NCBI GenBank assembly: GCA_024180945.1
Contig: JAKSGN010000013.1
Span: forward strand, 496,001-560,000
Direction of reading: 5' to 3'
DNA: 64,000 bases
Source of the DNA: Macrophomina tecta
Lineage: Eukaryota; Ascomycota; Dothideomycetes; Botryosphaeriales; Botryosphaeriaceae
This document shows positions 34,724 through 46,110 of this stretch, piece after piece. The translations under genes were made by a program, and so were the position numbers. Each line of letters starts with the position of its first letter. Position 1 is the first letter of the stretch. The notes below the pieces were generated by a model that saw nothing but the letters and a program-made list of their open reading frames with translations, was not told the DNA's origin and made no database searches.

Positions 34724-37700
34724 ATGTCGCCGTGATCGCCAACCATGTACACACCAATCCAACGCCGCACCTCACTTCTACACAGGCCCGCTAACCTTGC
34801 ATTCCGTCTAATTTAGGGTTGAGATAATTGACCTCACTTCTAGTCCGGAGCCAGAACCGGAGCGACGTAAAACTACGAACTCATATCCGGCCGCGGACAC
34901 TACTTTCCGTCAATCGTCTCACAAGCGTCAAAAGATCTCACATAACCCCCGAGATGATGACGACGATGGCGACGATGGAGAAGATAGCGGCAAGCTCCTC
35001 CACTGGTTCAAATCGCGTCCAACACCGCCTGCAAGAACTGGGTTCACTAGCCCTGGTACGTCCGCGCAACAAGCTACACCCCGTAATGGCCTTCGACAAG
35101 ACAAACCGGCCCTGTCCCAACCACGGTTTCCAATATTTACAGATACCACAATAGCCTTACTCAAGGGACTTAGAGGACTGGGTGATTCGTATACGAATAT
35201 ACCCTATAAGACGACGAAGCTGACGGAGGAACAAGATGGTCCGGCGTCAAGGTCACTCGGGGATTTACCAACCAAAACCCAAACGGCGATGGTACATGGC
35301 AACGGGGTGCGGACATCCATTTCGAACTCTTCACAGGAGATGACAACATACGCACCGCTATCATTTCCGCGAGATTACCCTCACGGATTACCTCTACCTA
35401 AACCACACGCAAGCAGCTCTCAACCGGCATCTCCTCCCGTGAGAAAGACTCCTATTCCGCTACCGACTCGTTCGCCTGCTCGTCCAGCTACAGCCCACGG
35501 TAACCCCTCTCCACCGCGTCCCATCGCCGTCCCAGCCCCGTCCGCTCGCGCGCCGCCTCCATTTCCCACCGCTACTCTCATACGAATTGCTCAACCACCC
35601 AAACCAGCTGCACATTTCCCGGCTACTCACTCTCGACCTGCTCCACCGCCGTCCTGCCCAGCTAGCCTGCCAGTCACCTCCCAAAGCGATTCTGCAAAGC
35701 AGCTCAAGTATACCCCTTGGTCTGAAGAGGAGGATTGTTTGATTGTCTACCTGAAGCAGGGGCTCCAATGGAGCTTTAAGCAAATCACACCGCTTCTCCC
35801 GGGGAGGTCTCAAGGCGCTGCAAGCACAAGATATTGTAATCGTTTAAAGTATGGCTATGATATGAGGAAGGCCATCGACGTGGTTTCGAGGTCGAAATGG
35901 GCATATGTTTTACAACCAGAGGAACACGCCGATATCTTGTCTCATCAAGTACTACAGGCACCAAAAATCGTTAAAGAGAAGGGTCTCGATATCCGCCCAA
36001 GGCCAAATGGCCTGTCCTCGGCAGCAGGAGCAACCATTGCATCTCATCGAGAGCGACGCGCAGCTCAACGGCCCTCCAACTATTACGCCAAGGATCGTTA
36101 CATGACCGACGAGGATGTCATGACGGCTGAGCCAAACCATATCCCAGAGGCACAGCAAGGCCGCGCTAATAGTGTTAGACATTCTGAAAGAGAAGTTGAG
36201 GGGGCAAGCAGAAAAAGCAGGAGGTTACAAGGTCCGATGAAACAACTCCGTTCATTTAAACCTTACTTGTCCCATCAAGAAAGATCGGCTCTTCGGCAAG
36301 GATTCGACGAGGGCGACTGGCAGGAGACAGAAGCATGGAACGGAGTGAAGCTTCATGTTCCTTTTGCAAAAGAAGAAATCCAATCTCTTGAGCACGTCGT
36401 GGCGTCTATATATGACGAGCAGGAGAATCCTGCATTTCGCGAGCTTACAGAACCGCAAATACTCGAGGTTGCAAGCTACGCGAATAGCTTTCTTCCTACA
36501 AGGACGAAAGAAAGTATCGAAGCATTCCTTCGAGACGCAGCTGATCATCGCCAATCGAAAGAGGCGCTCCGGCTTCACATTCGAGACCACGGGCCTAGTA
36601 TCAGCTCAGTACTGAGAAGTCGGGAGCTCGGAATGCGAACGACCACACGGGACTACTCAAAGCCTAGCACAACACACCTTCAGACCCCAGTCTTCAATAC
36701 AATAGGGCCCTCACTGTCATTCATGGGTACTTCGGGAGACGTCAACACTGTGGCATGGTCGCCAAACGGTACGCATTTTGCGGCAGGGTCTGCCTGCCTA
36801 GTGGACTCGAACAGTATGCAATACAATAGGCGGAACAACCTGCTTTTTGGAGACGTTTCCTGCCGCAGCCTATATGAATTAGCCGACCATTACACGAAGC
36901 GCAGAATGCCGGAATCTGGAGTTAACTCAAACCGGAGCATGCACGTCACCCAAGACTCCAGACTCTTCCAGACAGTTTCCATGGTTGCTTTCTCGAGTGA
37001 CGGCTCCTTGATGTTCTCCGCCGGCTATGATAAAAAGGTGCGGATCTACGATATCACTGGTAATCGCGTCCCAGAAGGAAGCGACGTAACTCTCCGCCAT
37101 AGAGCGAAAGTTGACCTTCTCTCCGTAAGCGCACAAGACCTTATTGCTACCGGCTGCCAACGGTCCAAACAGAACTCAATCAAGGTTATTAATTCGCTTG
37201 AGGCCGTCCAGCGATGCCATGACGAAGATTTTAACCCAGTCGTCCACAACTTTTCGTCCCGAAAGGCAGCAGAGAGACCAGAGAACGGCATCTTCCCTTC
37301 CGCCCTTCGATTCGATCCAACCGGTCTGTACCTTCTCGCCGGATTCGCGTCCACCTCGAAAGAAGAATTGACAAGCGGGGAGACTTGCCTCTGGGATATT
37401 CAAACTGGCGAGCGGCTGGCGATCGCGCCAGAGACTCGTAACGTCTTCGACGTAGCCTGGAATCCATGGTGTCAAACCCGTCCACTTTTCGCGGTAGGAT
37501 GCGTCGCTGGAGCCAATGTCAATCGTGGGGTTCGGTCTATTGTTAAAATGTACGATGTGCGAGCTCCTTTAAAATACGGTTTGACAATGGAACTGGACTG
37601 TCCCGCCCTTGACATGAACGATATTCTCTACTGGTAGGTCTATTGGTGATGCGCAGATCTAGCTTAAGCTAATAATACATTTACAGTCCATTTGACGAGA

Positions 37701-38956
37701 ATTTGATTGTCGCAGGGTGCACCAATGGGAAGACGTACGTGTGGGATCTTCGGCGGCCGCACCCTGAAGACTACCTCTGTTCTTTAGTTCACGGTTATCC
37801 ACTGATGGAGCTGGGAGAAGATGATGATGCCTCAAGGGAACGCCTCGATACTGGCGTCCGCTTTTGCTCCTGGGGCCATGACCGGCGCCATTTTTATACG
37901 GGCTCTTCAGATGGCGTCGTGAAGGTCTGGGACCCATATAGAGCACTAGAGGACGTATTCGTAAAGGACGTTGTTCAGCTCAATTCAGGCGTCATGTCTG
38001 GCGCTTTCAGTCCCGATTACACAAGCCTGCTGCTCGGGGAGGTCAACGGCACCGTCAACGTGCTCGAAGTCGGACAATGTGATCGCTCAATCAAGGATAT
38101 GGATCATTTCGAGTTGCTTGCTTCCGACAGGATGCCAACCTTCGAGGAGGACCCAGAAGACCAGCAGGACGTGCAAAACACTCAGAACGAGGTCCAAGAC
38201 GAAAACTCCGGCATCGCAACCGCCCGTAGCTTACTCGAAACTGGCCGAATGACCCTTCTGCCGATAGGCAGCCTGCCAATCCGCCAAGCCGTCCAGGGAC
38301 CCAATTACGCTGGCCCATGGGATAAGTCAGATGACGCGGACCAGCTCCGCAAATCATCTATCGCGTTCCAGCGCAGTTTCTCAGGCCCGCTGACCGCCCG
38401 ATGCGAGATACCCGCCTGCCGGGATGCCACTACCAGCAAGCTTGTTCCCGAAGAAGCAGGTGATTCTGGTCGCTCTGCCGACCGCATACCTAATGCCTTG
38501 AGGTCGTTGGGCCGACAGATTGATGAGAAAAAGAAAAAGAGCAAGATGGTTGTCACACCTAGACTTAAGTGCTCGCAGTGTCGTTTCCGCCCTGCGCGAC
38601 CTCGTCCTGACGATGGAGGCGATGGTTATAGCAAACCCCTCTGCGAACGCTGCGGCTTCTCGTGCTTCCGCTGCGGTGGCAGTGCACAGGTTCTGGGCGA
38701 GCGCGTCGATGAGATACTTTGCTCTGCGTGCGCACTGCGCTGGCGCGCGGATGTGCTAGGCTATCGGCTACTCTCTGAGAGGCGCAGTGATGCCAGCGGT
38801 AGCGTATCAGGTGAGCCGACGCAGAGCAAGACACAGGAGATGGTGCTGGAAAGCGAACGGCTGATGGGCGATGATTATCTTGCTGATGAGTATGACAATT
38901 GTGTCGACGAGTATTATCATAGCTTGTGGCAGGATCAGCCGCCGTCGCCGCTTTAG
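34724..38956 (+). CDS. SANT-WD40-zinc protein, candidate DDB1-CUL4 factor
   Basis: Exons are 34724-34731 (8 nt, ATGTCGCC), 34817-37633 and 37687-38956, giving 1,364 residues. Intron 1 (85 nt) has GTGATC, branch GCTAACC and TTTAG; intron 2 has GTAGGT and ACAG. The first residues, MSPVEIIDLTSSPEPEPE, look like a SUMO-interaction motif flanked by acidic residues, followed by a basic KRQK. A Pro-rich linker precedes a SANT/Myb-like helix bundle near residues 300-350 (YTPWSEEEDCLIVYLKQGL). A WD40 region runs from about residue 630 to 1090, with WDxR-like motifs in KMYDVRAP and TYVWDLRRP, a hallmark of DDB1-binding DCAF proteins. Near 1235-1290 eight cysteines (CSQC, CERC, CFRC, CSAC) probably bind zinc. 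The closest biology I know is Raf1/Dos1 (S. pombe) or DIM-9 (Neurospora), which direct H3K9 methylation; that is inference. Confidence 0.85.
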
Positions 38957-39953
38957 GGAGGATTTCCGGAAAGAGCAAGAGAAAGTGGTCTTGAGTGGAA
39001 AAGCGGTCAGGTCGTCAAGACAAAACAGCGCAGGAAGGTGGTATTTGGGCGTGTAATGGAATAGCGAAAAGACCGAGGCGAAGACTGGGATAATTGCAAC
39101 TACATATGTTCGGCTGCAGTGCATAGCGAGGGCTCAGCATTATCTGATCATAACGTCAAAAGCGAAAATAGAGAATGGGTCTCTGTCTTTTTTTTCCCCG
39201 CGCAACTCTCACAGGCACTTGAATTTGCAGTAGCTCATTCATTCATCGTGACAGGAATATGTTTACCGCCTTGTCACGCCACGCACCCAGAGAGTCCTGT
39301 TACTTGAAAGAAGAGACAACTTCCAGCCTATATTGTTTGCACAAGGCAATAGGTTAAGCCCAATCTCCATTGAGATAATATCGGAACCATATTAAAAGGT
39401 ACACGAGAAACACCACACCACGGGCAGACGTTGACGGCTACATCATAGATCCGAAAAAGGCTACAACTTTCGCCGCCTACGTTGCTCTACTCTATACAAC
39501 CCAATCACTCTCGCATCCACCCCTTCGCTATTAGCATAAAGCCACGATTGGCCACAATTGACCATCCGCTGTCCAATCAAGAGCACCACGAACCCCTCAA
39601 AGCCAGAGACTACCATCTCCCGTGGACGTCACAACTATGTTGCCACATACTCTCCTCTCTCTAGCTTCCCCCGTTTCTGGACGCGCCACTGCCCTTCAAC
39701 CACTCGTGCACTTTCCCATAGCTGGACGATTCTTGCCCCCCATTGTACAAGTCGGACAGGTAGGAGAAAAAGGGGGGCGAATGGGGGAAAAGGGAATAAT
39801 TGTCCAGTATGTACAAGGCTTATAAAACGCCGCTAACGATAACATAAAAGTGCCCATCTCAACACTTCTTCTCAACCATGAGTTAGGTTCTACATTGTCT
39901 TTTTCACACGCACCCTATTGATTTGCTTTTCTTCTTTCTTCTTGCACTCTTAC
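38957..39953. other. intergenic region between convergent genes
   Basis: It holds the 3' flanks of the SANT-WD40 gene (plus) and the complex I gene (minus). Base composition is less GC-rich than the gene-poor parts. I see no coding signal. Confidence 0.6.
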
Positions 39954-42445
39954 TCATGCCGCCGCAGCTGACTGCTGACCGGTCGGGCCGTATGCGACCT
40001 GGGGATAGGGCTCTCCTGGTGCCAGGAAATTGGTGTGGGGATCCTTTGCAGCCTTTGCTGCCGAACAACGAGCCATGGTCGGCGAACTGTAAAGTAGAGA
40101 TTTTAGCACGCTTATCATGAGATACGGTTTTGAAAGGGAGGTTGAGCTTACTTTCTCGAAATGGCATCAGTGAAGAAGAAGTTCTCGATGGGCTTCTTGA
40201 GAGGAGCGTCGGTGGTGGGAGCGCCCTTGTTCTGGTCGACGAGCTGAACCTTGCTGAGCTCAGCTAGGCCGGTCTTCTCAACGACGTCATATCTTCGAAG
40301 AGCGGGAGAGATCTCCTCCATGCGGTCGCGGAGAGCCTCAACATCGTCGTAAGGCAGAGGAGTGCCGAGGTACTCGCTGGCGGCACGAATAATCTTCCAG
40401 TCGGGCCTGGCGGCGCCGAGCAGAGAGGTGGCAGTGCGGGTCTGCTGGACACGACCCTCGGTGTTGACGTAGGTACCCGCCTTCTCTGTATAGGCAGCGC
40501 CGGGAAGGACGACATCGGCAAGCTGGGCGCCCTTGTCACCGTGATGGCCCTGGTAAACGACGAACGCACCCTTAGGGATATCTGCCTCGTTGATCTCGTC
40601 GGCACCGAGCAGCCAGATGAACTTTGCCTCAGTCTTGGCGACCTCGGGCGAGGGAACAGTGAAGCCAACCTCGTAAGCACCGGCACGGGAGGCTTCGCGC
40701 TGGAGGATGTTGTAGCCGTTCCATTCAGGAGTCAGGAAGTTGGACTTGTGCTTCTCGACGAAGCTGCCAACGGTCTCGAAGATCGACTTGGCGTCAGCGT
40801 TCTCAACAGCACCACTACCCACAATGATCATGGGCTTCTTAGCCTGAGCAAGCTTCTCGCCGAAAGGACCAGACAGAGCCGCCTTCAGGTCAGACGCGGT
40901 CTCACCCAGCTTCTCGTACTCGAAGGTGCTCTCAAAATCCTCACCGACAAGACCAATTTCCAGGTCAGAGCGGAGCCAGTGCTTCCTAATACGAGCGTTC
41001 AGGACAGCAGCCTCGTGCCTGGGGTTGGTGCCAACGAGGAGAATGAAGTCTGCCTCCTCCACACCATAGATCTTGGAGTTGAAGGTGTAGTTGGAGCGAA
41101 CATCAACACCGTGAGGAGCGGGCTCGCTGCCGTTCTTAGTGTCCAGAGCCAGATTCTCCGAGCCAAGCCTGTTAGCCAGGTCCTTCATTGCCACCATGCT
41201 CTCCGTCTCAACCAGCGCACCAGCAACAGCCTTGAATTCATTACCCTTCGGCGCAATCTCCTGGAACTTGTTGCCAATCTCAACCAGCGCCTGCTCCCAA
41301 GTGGCGGGCTGGAATTGATCGTCACGGCGGATAAGCGGGATGGTCAGCCTCTGGGTGCTGAGGGCGTCGCATGCGAAACGGGACTTGTCGTTGATCCACT
41401 CCTCGTTGACGTCGTCGTTCAATCTGGGGAGAATCCTCAGGACCTGGAGACCCCTGGAGTCTACACGGATGTTGGAACCAAGACCGTCCAGGACATCGAT
41501 GGACTCGGCGTGGTAAAGCTCCCAAGGTCGGGCTTTGAAAGCGTAGGGCTTGGAGGTCAGGGCACCGACAGGGCAAAGATCGATGACGTTTCCAGACATT
41601 TCCGAATCAAGGGCGGTCTCGATGTAAGTGCCGATTTGCATGTCGTTGCCGCGGCCAGTAGAGCCAAATTCCGGAGCACCGGCGACGTCGTTTGCGAATC
41701 GGACACACCTGGTGCAGTGGATGCACCTATTCATCGACGTCTGGGCTTTGTGAGCAGCTCTGTATTGCTAGCACGGAGATATATCGGGCTTGCCAGCCAC
41801 GTACCTTGATCAATGGGCCAATATTCTTGTCCTCGACCGCACGCTTGCCACCCAGCTCGTGGAAGCGGCCCCTGTCGGCCCCATATCTCATCGACTGGTC
41901 CTGCAGATCGCACTCACCACCCTGGTCACAGATGGGGCAGTCGAGGGGATGGTTGGCGAGCAGGAACTCCATGACACCCTCACGAGCCTTGTGAACGAGG
42001 GGAGAGTCGGTTTTGACGACCATGCCGGGCTGGACGGGCCAGGCGCACGAGGCGACGGGCTTAGGAGCGCGCTCGACTTCAACGAGACACATACGGCAGT
42101 TTCCGGCAATCATGAGCTTCTCATGGTAGCAGTAGCGCGGGACGGTGGAGCCGGCCTTTTCGCAGGCTTGGATGAGCGAGGAGCCGGCTGTGGGTGGCAG
42201 GGTCAGCGTTGCCGGGAGCAGGGCAATGGGCGGGTGGGGCAGGGCTCACCTTCTATCGAGACCTTCTTGCCATCTGGAACGTCAATCAGCGCAGCTCACG
42301 AAGCTTTGGGGCGAGAGTGGGACGCACCGATGGTGAGCTCGACATCGGCCCTCCGCTGGGAGGAGGCGGCAAAGGTACGGCGGGCATTGGCGGCGGCCAG
42401 GCGCTGGGGCAGCCTGGCCGACCGGAGGAGCTGTTGCCGCAGCAT
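39954..42445 (-). CDS. nuo78: NADH:ubiquinone oxidoreductase 78-kDa subunit
   Basis: Exons on the minus strand are 42445-42328, 42273-42250 (24 nt), 42187-41805, 41740-40152 and 40086-39954, giving 748 residues. This is the NDUFS1/NuoG subunit of mitochondrial complex I and carries iron-sulfur clusters in the matrix arm. Residues 1-30 ([20 protein letters not shown]) are an import leader. Cluster ligands are visible: [21 protein letters not shown] with SCAWPV for the 2Fe-2[21 protein letters not shown] and [18 protein letters not shown] for the 4Fe-4S clusters. The molybdopterin-oxidoreductase-like part follows ([38 protein letters not shown]). All junctions are in phase ([42 protein letters not shown]). 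The last exon adds [13 protein letters not shown], typical of fungal homologues. Length is as expected. Confidence 0.95.
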
Positions 42446-43275
42446 TTGGTGGAGCGGAGAGGGGATGGGTGGTGCAGATTTGGATGGCGGTGATGTTGAA
42501 GGCGTGGTTCACGCTGGAGGCACTCGGCACCGCATTGACGTCTTTTGCGGTTTAGCGCGCTTTCTGACCTACCCGCATCGCCGCGCCTCTGATTGGCGTC
42601 CGGGCGCCCGCTTACAAAAAGCCCTTCGCCCAGCGCACCGCGCGCCTCTTTTCTTCCCTCCTCAACTCATTTTGAGGACAACTCTTATTGTGGGAGCTCC
42701 TGGCCATCTTCTCGACCAGAACCTCCTCTGCTATTTGTCCGAGACCACGACTCGCTGGGCGCCGAAGCTGGAGCAGGCCAGGGGAAACCCCATGACGACC
42801 TGTTCCTTACCATCGACGCTACATTTCTCCACGCAGGCTTTTGCCTTCTGTGGTTGAGGCAGTGCCTAACTATGCAACCGCTCGATCATCCGTGTCTTCA
42901 TCTCAGCCAGAATTGGGCCCCCTTTCTACGCACGGCGATGTACGTGTCATGTTAAGACGTACGAGAAGAGCGGTCGTGTTGAACCTGTTCCCTGGTCGCG
43001 ATATACGTAGCTTTACAGTCCGCCGTCCGAATCGATTGAATTTATTCCACAAATTGCCAACCGCCGTCGCTCACAAGCCGTTAACAATGAATGCATTTTC
43101 ACTATGAGCAGGATCAATAGGGCAACGTAGGACAAGAACTATTCGCCGCCGCCTCCTGTATCTCTATGTTTTCCCATCACGAGCAGAGAGAACAAGCCCT
43201 CCAGAATCTTTTAATTTCCCGTCAACCAATCCATCCAACGTGTAACCACTCTGATGTAACAGCCGATCAGCCGCA
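42446..43275. other. intergenic region with complex I promoter
   Basis: The promoter of the complex I gene (minus) abuts the 3' flank of SEY1 (minus). An ATTGG lies at 42592-42596. The rest has no recognisable gene. Confidence 0.55.
42592..42596 (-). promoter_or_regulatory. CCAAT box upstream of nuo78
   Basis: The minus strand reads GCCAATCAG about 147 bp before the start codon at 42445, a normal distance for a HAP/CBC site. Respiratory genes are classic targets of that complex; binding here is inferred. Confidence 0.45.
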
Positions 43276-46110
43276 CTATATGTCATCCGCATCCTCATCA
43301 TCGCCACCTGCAGCGGCCTTCTTACCCTGGGAGTCGAGCTTGTCCAGCCCGATGCTCTCGGTCGTGTTGCTACGGCCAGACATGGCCATGGCTTGACGGC
43401 CCGTCTCGTTGCTTTCGAGGAACTCGCGCAGGCGCTCCTTGAACATCTCGACCGCCTGTTGCGATGCAGCATTGCTCATGCGCAGCATGGGGCCCCACAA
43501 GTTGAGTGTCCACGTTACATATGCTCCAACAGCAAGGAGAATCATGAAAATGAAGTAGACGGGGTTGCGCAGAACTGTGCCAATGTAAGCTTTTGTACAG
43601 GGACGGAGAAAGACAGAACTTACCGGCCCAAATTTCGTTCCATCCCAACGCGAGCAACAGTCCGTAGAAGTACAGTGGCACTTGGGTGATACCGCCAATT
43701 GCACCACGTTTTGCCTCAACATAGACACCATCTGCCGTCTTCTTGAAACGTACGCTAAGGTCTGCCTGCTTCGCATCGCTTAGGATGGTCATTTCCTCTT
43801 CGATGCTCTTGCCTTCCTCCTCATCGACACCGCCGATAGGCGTCAGGTCCTCCTCGTCAGCCGGAGTGACCGTTGCTGGTGCCGCACCGATCCATGCATC
43901 AAGTGGTGGCGGTGCCGATGTAGCGGCCAGGCGGAAACGGCTCAGCAGAGGGACGAGAGTCAGGGTGGACTCGCGGGCCCTAGTGTAAATGCCCTCGATA
44001 TCATCCGTCGGACGCCAGATGCGAGGAACGCCGGTCTCATCGTAGCGGAACTTATCCTCAAAATTCTCGCGGAGCTTGAGAAGCAAATTACCCTCCATCA
44101 TCTCCTCGTCCAGCTTGGCCCGGAGGCACCCCCAACTCTTACGCCTCAACCGCCACAGACCCACCTCAATCTCATCTGGCGATGCATCGAAGCTACCTGC
44201 ACGCTCGGTGAAGCGCTTCTCTGCCTGAGAAACAGTCTCGGTGAAGACCTCCCATATCCTGTCCCACAGCTCCTTCTCGGTCGCTGTAGAGTGCTTTTCG
44301 CCTTCCGCGGGGGCGCCGGAACCTCCGCGACCCGACCCCAGCTTGTTGAACTCCAGGCCGACGGACTCGTTGAGGCGAGAGCGCACCCAGCGCTCGACGC
44401 GGGTAGCGAGTCTGCGCATCTCTTCTTTCCTCAAACGTCCTGACACATCGTCCAGGTCCTTCTTGTACAAGTTGAACTCCTGCGCGTAATCACTCCACGG
44501 TGCTCCTTCAACCAGGACCGCCTTTGCTTGTTCCTCAAACCTGAGCAGGGCCTTTTTCTTCTCCGAATTCACGATTTCGGCGAAATCGTAGTTGTTGCCC
44601 TTCTTTTGCCCCGATTTCACTGCGGCAGTGACGGCTTCCGAGAAGTCGTTGACACCGGACTTGTGTGCAGCGCTCAACTGACCGGAGAAAAGTGCCTTGA
44701 GACGAGTGTCAATCTTGCTAGCTAATTCTTTCGACTTGCGGGCGTAAACACCCTTGTGGTAGCGTGAGGCTTTGGTCTCAAAGTCTTGGAGGATGGCGCT
44801 GCGGGCGGCATTCATGGCAGCGCCCAGATCAGGGAGCACTGTTGGCTTTCCGGACCGGACGCCCTCGGTCTGCTTATCCTCCAATGGTGTGATCTTCTCG
44901 TCGAACGCAACCAAAACCTCACGGGAGATCTCGTCGCACCTGAACTGGGCAAGCATTTCCTGTTGGGTGGGCAGATCCAAGTCCTTGTTGTTCACAATAG
45001 ACTCCCAGATACCGTCGGCATAGGCAGGAAATCCATCAGCGGGAATGCGCCTGTGATACTCTGGCAGAAAGACGGGTTGTGTATCCTCATCCAGCAATCC
45101 TGCCGTCTTGGGATCCTTGTATCCGTCCCGGAAGCGCGTGCTGAGCTTCTCAACCTCTTCAACAAATCTCTCTGGTTGCAATATCTTATGCGGCAGTGCA
45201 GCGAATGCGAAATCGAAGTAGTCCTGGATCTTCGAATTCTCGAGACCCTTGGGTTTTGACAGTGTAGACCAGATGCGCTCCATGTCTTGTACGAGTGTGT
45301 TCTTGAGGTTGGCCAAAGGAGTGTTGCCGATGTGGTCGCGAATCACGAAGAAGAGAAGAGAGCGGGGGGTAGACCTACGAGCATCACGTCAGCCAAACAT
45401 ATCGTAAACGGACTGAGAATATGCCACGTACTTGCTGTCCTTGACAAACAGCTGCAAGTTGACCTCGAAGACGGTCTTCAGCAGACCCATGTTGGCACCC
45501 TGGTACAACCCTACCTGATGCTCCCAGATGTTGACTATCAAGACCTCGCTGGTTGCCAGGGCGAACAAGGCGCTCTTCCGCTCGAAGTCCTGATCCTCGC
45601 CCCTTTCACGGCCGTCGGTACCCTCGACGTCCATGACGAGGATGTTGTCGGCCATGGACTTTTCAGTCTGATTTTCGCGCTTATTCTTGGACATCCAGAT
45701 ACCCTTTGTGGTCTGGCGTCGCTCATTCTCGGCCATGACACCGAAGGACGTTTTGAACAGGTGGTTAAGCAGCGTCGATTTGCCGGTACTTTGAGAGCCG
45801 AAGACGGAGATCAGGTGGTAGTTGAAGCCGGCGGGGGTGACCCTCTCGACGGCCAGATAGTTTTGGAGATTCTGGCTACAGAAACGTCAGCACGAAGGTG
45901 GTGAGAGCGGCGGCAGCAGGCGTACTTGAACTCCTTGTTCTCGTCGATGACCTGGATGCCGTGGTCATACTGCTCGGCGGTGGCATTGTCGCCGACGGCA
46001 GCGAAGTGTCCGTTCATGACGACCGAGGGTGTCGAGTGCGAGCTGCTGATCTGGGGACGCGGCGTGGCGGAGTTGGAGCCATTGGGAACCTGCAGAGCCG
46101 GTGACGCCAT
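43276..46110 (-). CDS. sey1: SEY1, dynamin-like GTPase for ER fusion
   Basis: Exons on the minus strand are 46110-45926, 45875-45432, 45374-43624 and 43574-43276, giving 892 residues. SEY1 (atlastin/RHD3 family) fuses ER tubules. G1 is GSQSTGKST at residues 88-96, the switch region is [16 protein letters not shown] with G3 [13 protein letters not shown], and G4 is VIRDHIG. A helical bundle fills residues 240-760, and two adjoining transmembrane segments follow ([20 protein letters not shown] and [20 protein letters not shown]), with a cytosolic tail ([20 protein letters not shown]). The first intron accepts at TAG just before CCAGAATC: this gives the conserved EFNQNLQNYL, while the CAG four bases later breaks the frame. 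The N-terminal 50 residues are variable and Ser/Asn-rich. Length fits fungal homologues (about 780-900). Confidence 0.95.

Noticed and set aside
40541..41809. 422-codon plus-strand frame
   Set aside because: Antisense shadow of the complex I subunit, which has clear iron-sulfur motifs.
41790..42857. 355-codon plus-strand frame
   Set aside because: Antisense of complex I exons running into the promoter; no recognisable domain.
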